Source of the DNA: Phycisphaerales bacterium
Lineage (GTDB): Bacteria > Planctomycetota > Phycisphaerae > Phycisphaerales > UBA1924
Reading direction: 5' to 3'
Length of the DNA: 64,000 bases
NCBI GenBank assembly: GCA_022072615.1
Contig: JAJVHS010000052.1
Coordinates: 1-64,000, forward strand
The notes beneath the pieces are model-generated. The model made no database searches, was not told the origin of the DNA, and saw only the letters and a program-made list of their open reading frames with translations. The first letter of the stretch is position 1. Each line of letters starts with the position of its first letter. Positions 26,042 to 37,036 of the stretch are shown here, one piece after another. Made by a program: the position numbers and the translations under genes.

Positions 26042-27685
26042 TCAATCGACGTACGGCGTGATGGCGTGGCGACCGTCGCGCGAGAGGACGGCCACGGGCT
26101 CGCGGAGCAGGCGATCGCGCATTTCCGTTGTGATCGGGATCGAGGCCGTCACCTGCGACGGAGCGGCGGCGGTGCCGGTTCGGGCGGTGACTTCGAGCCG
26201 GTCCTTTGCGATACAGATGGTCAGGCCGATTTCCATCCGCGGCGCGGAGGCGAGCACGAACTCATCGCTGAACGCGAGTTCCGTTTTCTCGCCGCCGAGG
26301 GCGGTGGCGTCGATGATGAGCTTCTTCTGCTCGTGGATGAGGACCTTGACGAAGGATCGATCCCGCACGCCCAGCCCCATTCCCGCGACGCCGGCGTGGG
26401 GGGTTCTGGAGAACCCGACGAGGCAGCCGATGACGGGCTCGTCGGCGCCGCGCTGCGAGGGTTCGACGAGCGGCGAGCGAGGACGCCGGGGATAGTCCAT
26501 GACGAGCGGACCGGGATTGGCGGGCTCGCCGGGCGGCGTGCGGATGTCCGTCTGCGAGTATTCGCCCGTTTGCGGCCAGCCGTACGAGATGAGTGTGTCG
26601 GCGTCCTGCTCCCAACCCCAGTCGACATAGTGGAAGGTGGACGTCCGTCCGTCGAGCCACTGCTTGAAGTCGGCATCGAGGCGTTCGCGGCCGAACAGTT
26701 CGTCGATCAGCCGGTCTGATTCCGCCTGGTGGGCGCCGTACAGGTTGAGACGGAACAGTTCGTCGCGCCAGAGGCGGAAGCGGCGGAGCCGGTCGGGGTC
26801 GGCGCTGAGGTAGGTGACGAGGAGGAAGCCCAGGTCGCGGCCGCCGCGCCGCCCGGCGAGGATGTCGGAGGCCGTGAACGGGCTTGCGCGGTACTGCTCG
26901 AGGCCCTGGTCGTACCAGTTGTTGACGGTGGGCTTGTCGACGACCGACATGGTGAGGCGGCGGTCCGTTTCGTCCCAGACGTGGTGCGCGACGGTGTCGG
27001 CGACGCCTTCGTAGTACCACCACGGGGTGGTCATGGTGGTGCCCTTGAGGCATATCTGGTAGAGGTGTGCGGCCTCGTGGAGCATGATGTACCGCTGGTG
27101 GTACTGGAGGCTCCCGCTTGGGTAGTTGAAGGCCGCGTTGAAGCGTTCGTAGGTGATGCCGCCGCCGCCGAAGTTCCACTCGATGCCGTCGGCGAGGAGC
27201 ACGGTTCTCAGCGAATCGATCGACGACGCGTAGATGACCGCCATGCGCCTGGATTCGATGCCGGGGAGCTCGCTGCCGAAGAGCTCGACGTAGTGCGGGT
27301 AGGCGAGTTCGAGGAGCACGAGCAGGTGCTCGGCTCGGGCGGCGTCGTAGTCGGTCTGCAGCGCGTAGTGCCGGCTGACGTACCACGAGAAGCCCGGCGC
27401 GTTCCTGAGAAGATCGCCGGAGTAGGTCGGCGGGATGCTCTGGCCGACGGGAATGACATCAACGGAGCGCGGCGTGGAGGATCGGCCGGAGGTGAGGATC
27501 TCGGCTCGGGTTTCGCTCGGCGCGGGGACGTTCGGGAGCGCGGGGACGTTCGGAAGCGCGGGCGTGTCCGGGAGCGCGGGCGAGGCGGGCGCGGGCTGGG
27601 CGTTGACCGGCACCGGCGCCTGGGCGATCAGGGTCACCGCGAGCGCAAACACGGCGGCTTGCCCGTTGCGGGCTGAGTGCATCAT
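26042..27685 (-). CDS. Secreted gluzincin-like (DUF1570-type) putative peptidase
   Basis: YIMLHEAAHLYQICLKGTTMTTPWWYYEGVADTVAHHVWDE (HEAAH + downstream Glu). Start MMHSARNGQ (27685). Confidence 0.65.
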   Translation of the reverse strand: MMHSARNGQAAVFALAVTLIAQAPVPVNAQPAPASPALPDTPALPNVPALPNVPAPSETRAEILTSGRSSTPRSVDVIPVGQSIPPTYSGDLLRNAPGFSWYVSRHYALQTDYDAARAEHLLVLLELAYPHYVELFGSELPGIESRRMAVIYASSIDSLRTVLLADGIEWNFGGGGITYERFNAAFNYPSGSLQYHQRYIMLHEAAHLYQICLKGTTMTTPWWYYEGVADTVAHHVWDETDRRLTMSVVDKPTVNNWYDQGLEQYRASPFTASDILAGRRGGRDLGFLLVTYLSADPDRLRRFRLWRDELFRLNLYGAHQAESDRLIDELFGRERLDADFKQWLDGRTSTFHYVDWGWEQDADTLISYGWPQTGEYSQTDIRTPPGEPANPGPLVMDYPRRPRSPLVEPSQRGADEPVIGCLVGFSRTPHAGVAGMGLGVRDRSFVKVLIHEQKKLIIDATALGGEKTELAFSDEFVLASAPRMEIGLTICIAKDRLEVTARTGTAAAPSQVTASIPITTEMRDRLLREPVAVLSRDGRHAITPYVD

Positions 27686-27852
27686 CTGGCGGCGGCGCTC
27701 CGTGGGGTGCTTGTCCAGTCTGCAAGCGTACAGCGCCGCGACGGATCGGGGGTGGGGCGGCGGTGCGTGCGCGGGTGATGGCCGGCGACGGGGGTCCAGG
27801 AGCGCGAGCGATCTGGTAGAATGCGTCCGTCGGATCAACAAGGGGGTTTCGC

Positions 27853-28602
27853 ATGACACGGGTGACGGTCACCGTCTGTTCGGCGCTGTGCCTTCTGTGG
27901 TGCTCGTCGTGCAGGAGTTCCGAATCGACCGGGCCGACACCGCCGCCGGCGGAACCGCCCGCGGCGCAGCCGGGCCAGCCGCCCGCGGGCACGACGGACG
28001 CGGACGGCTGGATTGAGACGTACACGGTGGACCGATCGCGGCTGTCGCCGACGGGGGATGGCCGGTACTTCTCGCTGCGTCCGGGAAGGGTGCACCACTA
28101 CGCGGGCGAGAACTTCGTGCTCACGATCACGGTGCTGGATCAGACGCGAGTGGTCGATGGCGTGACCACGAGGATCGTCGAGGAGCGCGAGGAGGAGGAC
28201 GGGGATCTCTCCGAGATTTCTCGGAACTTCATGGCGATCGACCCGGCGACGGGGGATCTGTACTACTTCGGCGAGGAGGTCGACATCTACCGGCACGGGC
28301 AGGTTGTCGGCCACGAGGGCGCGTGGCTGTCGGGAAGCAACGGGGCTCGGTTCGGGATGCTCGTGCCGGGCCGGCCGCTGGCCGGGATGAAGTTCTACCA
28401 GGAGATCGCGCCGGGCGTGGCGATGGACCGGGCGACGGTGGTCGGGATCGATGAGCGCGTCGAAACCCCCGCGGGCGTGTTCGAGCACTGCCTGCACCTT
28501 GTGGAGACGTCGCCGCTCGAACCAGGCGAGAGCCACAAGTGGTTCGCGCCGGGCGTCGGCCTTGTCAAGGACGAGGATGCGGAGCTGACGGGCCGCACCT
28601 GA
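27853..28602 (+). CDS. Hypothetical lipoprotein
   Basis: MTRVTVTVCSALCLLWCSSCRSS signal/lipobox. Confidence 0.65.
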   Translation: MTRVTVTVCSALCLLWCSSCRSSESTGPTPPPAEPPAAQPGQPPAGTTDADGWIETYTVDRSRLSPTGDGRYFSLRPGRVHHYAGENFVLTITVLDQTRVVDGVTTRIVEEREEEDGDLSEISRNFMAIDPATGDLYYFGEEVDIYRHGQVVGHEGAWLSGSNGARFGMLVPGRPLAGMKFYQEIAPGVAMDRATVVGIDERVETPAGVFEHCLHLVETSPLEPGESHKWFAPGVGLVKDEDAELTGRT

Positions 28603-28803
28603 GCGGCAGTTGGGATTCTGCAGAACCGCGCCGCGCGTCGAGTGCGGCGGGCGGATGCCGCGCGGGTGGTCTGCGGGCCGCGAGCGCGATCTTGAGCACG
28701 CGCGGGACCGCTGGAACCGCGCCCACGTGCCAACATGAGCGATGTTTCATGGCGCCTTGGGTCAACCTACACCCCCGGTCGTTCCGGGGAAGGCGGGCTC
28801 GAC

Positions 28804-29340
28804 ATGCCAGCACGTGCCGATTCCAGCCGGGACCTGATCAGCGAGGACGGGGCTCTCGACCGAGCGACCTGGGTCGTTCAACGCGTCGCGTGGGCCGTCG
28901 CCGCGGTGCTCCTGGCGGCCGCGCTCGCGGGGCTTTTGGGCCGCGGGCCGCTGGGCGGCAGGGCCGTCACCAGTGCCGACGGGTCGATCAGCGTCGAGTA
29001 CGACCGGTATTTCCGAGCCGACGCGGTCAGCGACGTGCGCGTGACTCGGCTCGACCCGGTCGGCGAGAACACGACATCGCCGGTCACGCTGTACCTCCGC
29101 GGCGACGGGCTGATTCACTCGCTGCAATCCGCGTTCCTGGCTCCGTCGCCGATCGCCTCGCGCGCGGTTGGCGACGCGGTCGAGCTCGACTTTGCGCCGG
29201 GCACCCGGCCTTCGCCAACGGTCCCGCTGTTGCTGAGGCTGAAAGTGGAGGATCCGCGGGTCGCGACCCTGCTGTTCAGCTCGTCGCCGGATTTCGCACC
29301 GGCGAGCACCGCGGAGGTCAACCTCGTCGTGTACCCGTAG
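28804..29340 (+). CDS. Hypothetical membrane-anchored protein
   Basis: MPARADSSRDLISEDG... TM AWAVAAVLLAAALAGLL; upstream of a YetF-like gene. Confidence 0.55.
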   Translation: MPARADSSRDLISEDGALDRATWVVQRVAWAVAAVLLAAALAGLLGRGPLGGRAVTSADGSISVEYDRYFRADAVSDVRVTRLDPVGENTTSPVTLYLRGDGLIHSLQSAFLAPSPIASRAVGDAVELDFAPGTRPSPTVPLLLRLKVEDPRVATLLFSSSPDFAPASTAEVNLVVYP

Positions 29341-29349
29341 GAGGCGTCG

Positions 29350-29817
29350 ATGGACGCGGTGATCAAGGCGGCTTTCATCTACCTGTTCCTCCTGGTGGTG
29401 TTCCGCCTGGCGGGACGGCGCTCGCTGAGCGAGATGACGACGTTCGACCTGCTGCTGCTGCTGATCGTCTCGGAAACGACGCAGCAGGCGATGGTGGGGG
29501 ACGATCACTCGGTCACGCGGGCCGTCGTCCTGATCGTGACGTTCGTCATGATCGACGTGGGGCTGTCGCTGCTCAAGCAGCGGTCGGACACGCTCGAGAA
29601 GTTCATGGAGGGGACGCCGGTGGTGCTCGTCGAGAACGGCCGGCCGATCAAGCGGACCATGGACAAGGAGCGGGTGGGGGAGGAGGACATCCTCGAGGTG
29701 GCCCGCGTGACGCGCGGGGTCATGAGCCTGGACCAGATCAAGTTCGCGGTGCTCGAGCGGTCCGGGAAGATCTCGATCATCACCGCCAAGAGCGTGAACA
29801 CCGGCGAAACGTCGTGA
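29350..29817 (+). CDS. DUF421 (YetF-like) membrane protein
   Basis: [42 protein letters not shown] ... [32 protein letters not shown]. Confidence 0.85.
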   Translation: MDAVIKAAFIYLFLLVVFRLAGRRSLSEMTTFDLLLLLIVSETTQQAMVGDDHSVTRAVVLIVTFVMIDVGLSLLKQRSDTLEKFMEGTPVVLVENGRPIKRTMDKERVGEEDILEVARVTRGVMSLDQIKFAVLERSGKISIITAKSVNTGETS

Positions 29818-29932
29818 GCCGCGGGTGTTTCATGCGGATAACCGGGCGTTCCATCGTTGTGCCCGATCGGAGCTACCTGTAGACTCACCGACGGGCCGCG
29901 TGCCCGTCTCGTCGGGACTGGGAGGGTGGTTC

Positions 29933-32929
29933 ATGCATCGATGCGGCGGGTGGGCGTCGGGGCGGTCGGTGTTGGCGCGCCTCTGCGCCTCGTTGGCGGC
30001 CATGGTGGGCGCGGCGGCGTCGACGGCGCGAGGGGACTTCTCGTACGCGAACTTCGCATCGACGAGCGGGTTGACGCTCGTGGGCAGCGCCGGACCCGAC
30101 CAGAACGTGCTGCGGATCAACCCGTCGGCGCAGTTCCAGTCGGGGGCGGCGTGGCACCAGGCCAAGCAGTCGGTGGCGGACGGGTTCGTCTCCTCGTTCA
30201 CCTTCCGTGTGAGCGCCCTGACGGGCGGCGGCGCGGACGGATTTGCGTTCGTCATCCAGAATTCATCCGTGACGAGCCTGGGGGGAAACGGCTGCCGCAA
30301 CGGCTACGACGGCATCGCGAACTCGATCGCGGTCGAGTTCGACACGTGGCTGAGCTCGAGCTGCGAGGCCGGGAACGTCAACGATCCCTCGGACAATCAC
30401 GTGTCGATCCACACGCGGGGAACGGCGGCCAACAGCGCGGCCGAGCAGTACTCGATCGGGGCTTCGTCGGCGATTCCCAATCTTTCCGACGGCGGCGTGC
30501 ACCTGGCGGTGATCCATTACGAGAACGGCGTGCTCAGCGTGTTCATCGACAACGTGACCAGCCCGGTGGTCTCGGTCGCCATCGACCTTTCCGCGACGCT
30601 GAGCTTGGACGCCGGGCGAGCCTGGGTCGGCTTCACGGGAGCGACGGGCGGGAGCACGGAGCATCACGACGTGCTCGCGTGGTCGTTCGACGAGGGGTCC
30701 GGGTCGAGCGGCCCGCCGTACCGGCCGGATCCGCCGGTCATCACCGAGCCGGTTTCCGATGGAAAGGTGCTGAGCGCGGCCGACGTGCACATGGAAACCG
30801 GCCCGTTCCATGATCAGGACGGGGACGGCCATCGGTGCACGGACTGGGAAATCTGGACCGTGTCGCCCTCGGCTCGGGTGTGGCACGCGACCTGCCAGAC
30901 CGACGAGGCGCTCAAGGTGCACATCCACCTGGGCGACGGGGTATTCGAGGGGTCTCACGCGGGCCAGACGAGCCTGAAGAACTCGACGAGCTACAGCCTG
31001 CGCGTGCGATTCCGAGATGCGAGCAACGACCCGGCGACGGAGTACAGCCACTGGTCGTACCGGTCGTTCTCGACCGGGGGCGTGTCACAGCTCTTCGGGA
31101 TGCAGCTCCAGGATGTGCTGTTCCCGCCCGGTGTTGATTGGACGGGGCCCTCTGGTGAGCCGGTCATCCTGCCGGGCGGCGCATCGCCGCCGTCGCTGAC
31201 GATCGGGTCGGGCACGGGCCTGACCGCGCTTCGGATCGCCGGCGCCGACGGGTCGAGCAACGCCGTGAGCGATTTCGCGGCCCTGGGGGCGCATGTGCTG
31301 GTGCGGGCGGTGGTTGCGGGCGGGTCAACGGGCGTGATGCTCGCCGCCTCGGAGCTTTCGTTCGTCAACGAGGATTGCGTGCGGGAGACGATCTACCTGC
31401 CCGCGGTCACGGTGCCCGCCAACCTGTCGCGGTACTACTGGGTGTCGACCAACGGGAGCACGTACGTCGGGGCGGCGAACCAGACGACGCCGGTGTTCGA
31501 TCAGCTCGCCCGGGGGTCGGCAGTGCCGTGGGGGACGTTTGATCCCGATCTTGAAATCGACCGGTTCGCGACCGGTTTCCAGCTCCCGGTCAGCATCGCC
31601 ATGGCGGGGGGCGCCCCGATTCCTGGCAGGCCGTACCTGTACGTCGCGGAGCTGTACGGGTCGATCAGGACTGTCATGGCCGACGGGACATGGTCGACGT
31701 ACGCCTCAGGCCTGCTCAACTTCAATCCGACGGGGCAGTTCCCGGGGTCGGGCGAGATGGGGCTGGCGAGCATCTGCCGCGAGCCTGTGACCGGTGACCT
31801 GTTCGCGACGCTCATCTACGCCAACAACGGCGACACCGGGCAGCTCTACCCGCGCGTGGTGCGGCTCACGTCGACCGACGGCGGGATGACGGCCTCGCAG
31901 ATCACTTCGGTGCTGAGCATGCCGGGCGAGAACATGAGCGCCTCGCACCAGATCTCGAGCATCTCGATCGGGCCCGACGGCAAGCTGTACGTTCACGTCG
32001 GAGACGGTTTCAACACGGGGACGGCGCTCAACCTCAACTCGTTCCGCGGGAAGATCCTCCGGATGGAGCTCTCGGGCGCGGCGTGCTCGGATAACCCGCT
32101 CTACAACGCGGGCAACGGCATCAGCGCGACCGACTACGTCTTCAGCTACGGCCACCGCAACCCGTTCGGCGGCGCGTGGCGGCTGAGTGACGGCCGGCAT
32201 TTCGTGGTCGAGAACGGCCCGAGCGTGGACCGGTTCCTGGCGGCGGCGAGGGGGACGAGTTACGGCTGGAACGGGTCGGACGCTTCGATGGCTACGGGAG
32301 CGATCTACCTGTGGAACCCGGCGCACGCGCCGGTGACCCTCGCGGTGATCCAGCCGCAGGTGTTCGGGGCGAGCGGGTTCCCGGCGTTGTGGCACGACTC
32401 GTTGATCATCACCGAATCGGGCCCGACGTGGGCGCAGGGCCCGCAGGCCAACGGGAAGCGGCTGGTGCGCATGCGGGTGAACGCGGCGGGGGCGCTGACC
32501 GAAGGCCCGACGACGCTGGTTGAGTACAACGGGTCGGGACGCGGGAGCGCGGTCGCGATCGCGGCCGGGCCCGACGGTCTGTACTTCAGCGACCTGTACA
32601 AGGACGTTGACTACTCGTCGCCGATCGATCCGGGGTCGAGCATCTTCCGCGTGCGGCACCGGCCGGCGGCGGACTGCAACGCCAACGGCACCGACGATCG
32701 CTGCGACATCAACCTTGGAACATCCGTGGACGAGGACGGCGACGGCGTGCCCGACGAGTGCGAGTGCGTCGCGGACTTCGACGGGTCGGGGTTCATCGAT
32801 ACCGACGACTTCGACGCGTTCGTGGTGGCCTTCGAGGCGGGCGCGGCGGGGGCGGACGTCAACGGATCGGGGTTTGTCGATACCGATGACTACGACGCGT
32901 TCGTGGTCGCGTACGAAGCGGGATGCTGA
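29933..32929 (+). CDS. Secreted L-type-lectin-like + glucose/sorbosone-dehydrogenase-like protein with C-terminal GC-type dockerin-like tail
   Basis: N-term VADGFVSSFTFRVSALTGGGADGFAFVIQN; middle QISSISIGPDGKLYVHVGDGFN...GKILRMEL...FSYGHRNPFGGAWR; C-term DFDGSGFIDTDDFDAFVVAFEAGAAGADVNGSGFVDTDDYDAFVVAYEAGC*. Confidence 0.8.
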   Translation: MHRCGGWASGRSVLARLCASLAAMVGAAASTARGDFSYANFASTSGLTLVGSAGPDQNVLRINPSAQFQSGAAWHQAKQSVADGFVSSFTFRVSALTGGGADGFAFVIQNSSVTSLGGNGCRNGYDGIANSIAVEFDTWLSSSCEAGNVNDPSDNHVSIHTRGTAANSAAEQYSIGASSAIPNLSDGGVHLAVIHYENGVLSVFIDNVTSPVVSVAIDLSATLSLDAGRAWVGFTGATGGSTEHHDVLAWSFDEGSGSSGPPYRPDPPVITEPVSDGKVLSAADVHMETGPFHDQDGDGHRCTDWEIWTVSPSARVWHATCQTDEALKVHIHLGDGVFEGSHAGQTSLKNSTSYSLRVRFRDASNDPATEYSHWSYRSFSTGGVSQLFGMQLQDVLFPPGVDWTGPSGEPVILPGGASPPSLTIGSGTGLTALRIAGADGSSNAVSDFAALGAHVLVRAVVAGGSTGVMLAASELSFVNEDCVRETIYLPAVTVPANLSRYYWVSTNGSTYVGAANQTTPVFDQLARGSAVPWGTFDPDLEIDRFATGFQLPVSIAMAGGAPIPGRPYLYVAELYGSIRTVMADGTWSTYASGLLNFNPTGQFPGSGEMGLASICREPVTGDLFATLIYANNGDTGQLYPRVVRLTSTDGGMTASQITSVLSMPGENMSASHQISSISIGPDGKLYVHVGDGFNTGTALNLNSFRGKILRMELSGAACSDNPLYNAGNGISATDYVFSYGHRNPFGGAWRLSDGRHFVVENGPSVDRFLAAARGTSYGWNGSDASMATGAIYLWNPAHAPVTLAVIQPQVFGASGFPALWHDSLIITESGPTWAQGPQANGKRLVRMRVNAAGALTEGPTTLVEYNGSGRGSAVAIAAGPDGLYFSDLYKDVDYSSPIDPGSSIFRVRHRPAADCNANGTDDRCDINLGTSVDEDGDGVPDECECVADFDGSGFIDTDDFDAFVVAFEAGAAGADVNGSGFVDTDDYDAFVVAYEAGC

Positions 32930-32977
32930 GGCGCGGCGGGGGCGTGAGCCGCGGAGCGTGAACGACAGGCGGCGTTC

Positions 32978-33907
32978 TCAGCGGGCGCGCCTGGTCATCG
33001 CATCGATCCACACAGGCACGTATGGCGGCGTGCATCCCTTTGACACCGGCCAGTCGCGGTAGAGCCCGATCTTCTCGCCGATGGTGACGGCTCGGGCCCT
33101 CAGTTCCGGGTGCCTGATGCCGATCGCGGCGAGCGTGTTGTTCATGGTCCACTGCACCTCGGGCAGGGCCGAGGCCAGTTCCTTCTCGATGCGGTCGAGC
33201 AGCGCGGCGGGGTCGAGTTCATCGGCGGGACCGGCGGCGCTGGGCGTCGTGCCGGCGCCCTTGTTGATGCGGCTCGCGGTGAGGTGCCAGCCCGCGCGGG
33301 CGGCCCAGCGGTCGCGGTCCTTCATCCACTTCCTGCGCAGCGATTCCTTCTCCGGGTGCTGCGAGACGACGTACGAGTTGAGCCATTCGGCCACCTGCGA
33401 ACAGGTGGTGGAGCGGGTCATCGCGTCGAGCTGTTCGGCGCTGAGCAACGCGGGCGTGAGGATGAGCGTCGCCAGGAGCTGCGCTTCGACGTTGGCGGTG
33501 TCCCAGAGGCAAAGGGCCAGCGCATGGTCGGACTTGACGGCGTTCGCGATCACCCGGATGTCGCCGAGCTTCACCCCGAACTGGTTGTCCGGGGCGCCGG
33601 CCTTGGTGTTGTGCCTGCGCCGGGCGTCGTTGCCGAGCGATTCGAGGCGGGCGAGGATCCGGTCGACCGGCGACGAGCCGGGCGGGGTGGGCGTAGTCGG
33701 CCCGGCTCGCCGGGGTTTGGCGATGACCTTGGTACTCGGGGCCCTCGTGCTCGGGGCACGCTTGCTCGCGGGCTTTTTGCGCGCGGTCTTCGCGCCCGCG
33801 GTCTTCCTGGTCGCGGATTTCCTGCTCGGGGCTTTCCTGCTCGCGGCCCTTGTAGCGCCGGCGGAGGTGCCTGCTCGTTGGCGTGTCTTTCTGCGCTTTG
33901 CTGGCAT
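32978..33907 (-). CDS. DNA alkylation repair (AlkD-like HEAT) protein with histone-like basic N-terminus
   Basis: FGVKLGDIRVIANAVKSDHALALCLWDTANVEAQLLATLILTP...WMKDRDRWAARAGWHL; N-term RKAPSRKSATRKTAGAKTARKKPASKRAPSTRAPST. Confidence 0.75.
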   Translation of the reverse strand: MPAKRRKTRQRAGTSAGATRAASRKAPSRKSATRKTAGAKTARKKPASKRAPSTRAPSTKVIAKPRRAGPTTPTPPGSSPVDRILARLESLGNDARRRHNTKAGAPDNQFGVKLGDIRVIANAVKSDHALALCLWDTANVEAQLLATLILTPALLSAEQLDAMTRSTTCSQVAEWLNSYVVSQHPEKESLRRKWMKDRDRWAARAGWHLTASRINKGAGTTPSAAGPADELDPAALLDRIEKELASALPEVQWTMNNTLAAIGIRHPELRARAVTIGEKIGLYRDWPVSKGCTPPYVPVWIDAMTRRAR

Positions 33908-33985
33908 GGCGGGCAGTGTACTGGGATAGATCGAGGCCGGGCGAGCGAAGAGCGCTGGTTGCCCCGGTGGTCCCGCGAGACGCTG

Positions 33986-36900
33986 CTACTTTGGCGGCGG
34001 CGCGGCTGCCGGCTGCGCGATGGCCTCGAGCTCGGTCTTCCACGGAGCCGCCCTGGCGTCGTGTCCGCCGGCAGGATCCTCGGCGTGCATGGCGGCGGCG
34101 AGATCGATCAGCGCCTGGAGGCACTCGCGCATCGCCCGCCGCGGCAGCGGCTTGATGGCCGCGAGCATGTCGCGGGCTTCGAGCAGGGCGGTCTGGGCCG
34201 TCGCGTACTGCCTGGCGGCGGCATCGCACTTACCCAGGCCCACGAGCACGCCGGCGAGCGTGAGGTCGGGGCCCTTGGCTGCCCCTCGGATGCCGGGCTC
34301 GATCTTCCGGTACACGGTCGCGGCCTCGTTGAACTTGCTTTCGAGCAGGAGCGTGTCCGCGTAGTTCTTCCCGGCGGCGTGCGTGTAGGGATGATCGGCG
34401 CCGAGCACGCGGGCGCAGCGATCGGCGGCGTCGTGGAGCGCGTCCTCGGCTGGCTCGAGGCGGCCGAGGTCTTTCAGCAGCGACCCATAGTTGATGAGGA
34501 ACACCATCCGCTCGGGATGGTCTTCGCCCAGGACGGTGCGGCTGACCTCGACGGCCTGACGCAGGAAGGGTTCGGCCTGGTCGGGTTTCTCCTGCTTGCG
34601 GAGCAGGAACGACATGACGTTGTAGGCGATGAGCGTGCGCGGATGGTTGGGCCCGAAGACCCTGAGCTGGCGCTCGAGCATTTCCCGGCAGAGCGGCTCG
34701 GCCTCCGCGAACTTGCCGACGCCGATCAGCCCGGTGCCGAGGTTGTTGAGCGCGAGGATGGCGAAGGGATGATCCGGGCCGACGACCTTGCGCGTCCGTT
34801 CGAAGGTCTCGCGCTGGAGCGTGAGCGCTTCCTCGTGCCGTTCGAGCCGCTGGAGCACGCTCGCGAGGTTGTTCGCCGTTCCCATCGTCCGCGGGTGCGC
34901 TTCGCCGAGCGAGCGCCGCCGCTTCTCCAGCACATCGCGGAAGGTCACCTCCGCCAGGTCGTACCTGCCCTGGGCGAGGTGCAGCACGCCGATGTTGTGG
35001 AGCGAACCGATGGTGGCGGGATCGTTCTCGCCGAGCAGGCGGCGCTTGCGATCCAGGACGTCCTCCTGGAGAGTCTGGGCCTCGACGAACTTGCCGAGGA
35101 CCTGGAGGCAGTCGCCCAGGCTCGTCGCCGTCACCAGCGAGTTGGCGCCGTCGGGCCCCTGCCGCTGGCGGAACAGATCGAGCGCCTCGCGGTACAGGAG
35201 CTCGGCGTCCGCGGGCCGGCCGAGCGAGACGAGGGCGTCGGCGCGACTATCCAGCGCGAGCGGGAGAAACGCCGGGTCAGGGGGTGGACGCTCGCGCAGG
35301 CGCTCGATGACCGCGCGCATGCTCTCCTCGGCGTCGGCGTGCCGGCCCGCGACGTTCAGGGCCTTGGCTCGGTCGATGAGCGCGCCGGCCACCTGTGGAT
35401 CGTCCTCGCCGACGGACTTTCGGAGGATGGCGAGCGTCTGCTCGGACGTGGCGAGGGCGTCTGCCTGGAGCCCGAGCTGTGTGAAGCGAGCGGCGAGGGC
35501 GGCTCGGAGCTTCACGTCGATCATCGGCTGGTCGGCGAACTGCCTGTCGATGGCGGCCAGCGACGGCTTGAGCAGCGTGGAATTGATGAGTTCGAGCGCG
35601 GCGTCGGTGGCGTTGACCCGGCCGAGCTCGTCGGTGAAGGCCAGGACCTGCTCGGCCCGCTGATCTTCGGGGACGCCCGCGGCGGCGAGCTGTTCTTCGT
35701 AGCGTTTTCTCAGATCCGTGATGAGCCGGATGCCGGCCGCCTCGGCGTCGATCTGGGCGAGCATTTCGGACTGGAAGTCGGAGACTTTTTGGAGCTCGTC
35801 TGCTCGGAGCTTGGCGCGGGCCTCGGCCTCGACCGCGCGGTCGCGCTGGCCGCGGGCGACCTTTGCCTGCCACGCGAACGCGGCGACACCGACGACCAGC
35901 GCCGCGGCGACCATCGCGGCGGAGGTCACCCCGCCCTTGTGCCGCCGGGCAAAGGTCCTGAGCCGGTAGACCGCGCTGGGCGGGGCCGCAATGACGGCCT
36001 CGCCGCTGAGGAACCGGCGGATGTCGGCGCCCAGGCTGCTGGCGGTCTCGTATCGGCGGGACCGGTCCTTGGACATCGCCTTCATGACGATCCAGTCGAG
36101 CTCGCCGCGGATCAGCGAGTTGAGCCGGCGTGGCTCGGTGCGGCGGCGGCTGGCGATCGTCGCGATGGTGGCGGTGCTGCGCGAGAGGCGTGTGCTGGGC
36201 GCGGGCGGATCGACCTCGCGGATGATGCGCTGGATCTCGCCGTAGGCGGCCGACCGCAGGTCGTTCACGCTGAAGGGCGTCGTCCCGGTGAGCAATTCGT
36301 ACAGCAGCACGCCCAGCGAATACACATCGGTCCGGGTGTCGATGTCGAGCGAGCCCTCGGCCTGCTCGGGGCTCATGTACTCGGGCGTTCCGATGAGCTG
36401 GCGCTGCTCGGTGAAGACGGTCTTTTCAGTCAGGCGGGCGACGGTCGCCTTGGCGATGCCGAAGTCGATGACCTTCGGGCTGGGTTTGCCGTCCTGCGTG
36501 GAGACGAGCACGTTGGAGGGCTTGATATCGCGGTGGATGATGCCCTTGGTGTGGGCGTGCTGGATGGCGCTGCACACCTGCGCGAAAAGATCGAGCCGTT
36601 CCTGGACGCTGAGGTTGTCCTTGTCGCAGAAGTCGACGATGGGGTCGCCCTTGACGAGCTCCATCACGAAGAAGGGACGGCCCGATTGGGTCGCGCCGGC
36701 GTCGAAGACGCGAGCGATGTTGGGATGGTCCATCACCGCCAGGGCCTGGCGCTCCTGCTCGAAGCGGGCCACCACCTGCCGCGTATCCATCCCGAGCTTG
36801 ATGATCTTGAGCGCGACCAGCCGCTGGACCGGCTGCTCCTGCTGGGCCATGAAGACCGACCCGAACCCGCCTTCGCCGATGAGCTGGAGGAGCCGGTACG

Positions 36901-37036
36901 GGCCGATGCAGACGCCCGGGCCTTCGAGGCTCGCGGACGCGTGGTCGTTGCCGGCGGTGGAAATGGTGGGGGGTGAGGATCCGCTCGGTGCGGGGGTGTG
37001 GAAGGTGGGGAGGTTGGAATCGTCGACGGGGGGCAT
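33986..37036 (-). CDS. Ser/Thr protein kinase with TPR repeats
   Basis: YRLLQLIGEGGFGSVFMAQQ, IIHRDIKPSNVLV, VIDFGIAK, TPEYMSPEQAEGSLDIDTRTDVYSLGVLLYELLTG, then many TPRs. Confidence 0.93.
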   Translation of the reverse strand: MPPVDDSNLPTFHTPAPSGSSPPTISTAGNDHASASLEGPGVCIGPYRLLQLIGEGGFGSVFMAQQEQPVQRLVALKIIKLGMDTRQVVARFEQERQALAVMDHPNIARVFDAGATQSGRPFFVMELVKGDPIVDFCDKDNLSVQERLDLFAQVCSAIQHAHTKGIIHRDIKPSNVLVSTQDGKPSPKVIDFGIAKATVARLTEKTVFTEQRQLIGTPEYMSPEQAEGSLDIDTRTDVYSLGVLLYELLTGTTPFSVNDLRSAAYGEIQRIIREVDPPAPSTRLSRSTATIATIASRRRTEPRRLNSLIRGELDWIVMKAMSKDRSRRYETASSLGADIRRFLSGEAVIAAPPSAVYRLRTFARRHKGGVTSAAMVAAALVVGVAAFAWQAKVARGQRDRAVEAEARAKLRADELQKVSDFQSEMLAQIDAEAAGIRLITDLRKRYEEQLAAAGVPEDQRAEQVLAFTDELGRVNATDAALELINSTLLKPSLAAIDRQFADQPMIDVKLRAALAARFTQLGLQADALATSEQTLAILRKSVGEDDPQVAGALIDRAKALNVAGRHADAEESMRAVIERLRERPPPDPAFLPLALDSRADALVSLGRPADAELLYREALDLFRQRQGPDGANSLVTATSLGDCLQVLGKFVEAQTLQEDVLDRKRRLLGENDPATIGSLHNIGVLHLAQGRYDLAEVTFRDVLEKRRRSLGEAHPRTMGTANNLASVLQRLERHEEALTLQRETFERTRKVVGPDHPFAILALNNLGTGLIGVGKFAEAEPLCREMLERQLRVFGPNHPRTLIAYNVMSFLLRKQEKPDQAEPFLRQAVEVSRTVLGEDHPERMVFLINYGSLLKDLGRLEPAEDALHDAADRCARVLGADHPYTHAAGKNYADTLLLESKFNEAATVYRKIEPGIRGAAKGPDLTLAGVLVGLGKCDAAARQYATAQTALLEARDMLAAIKPLPRRAMRECLQALIDLAAAMHAEDPAGGHDARAAPWKTELEAIAQPAAAPPPK

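Noticed and set aside
33110-36976. 1288-aa + strand ORF opposite the Ser/Thr kinase
   Set aside because: Shadow ORF; the minus strand has a complete kinase-TPR protein.
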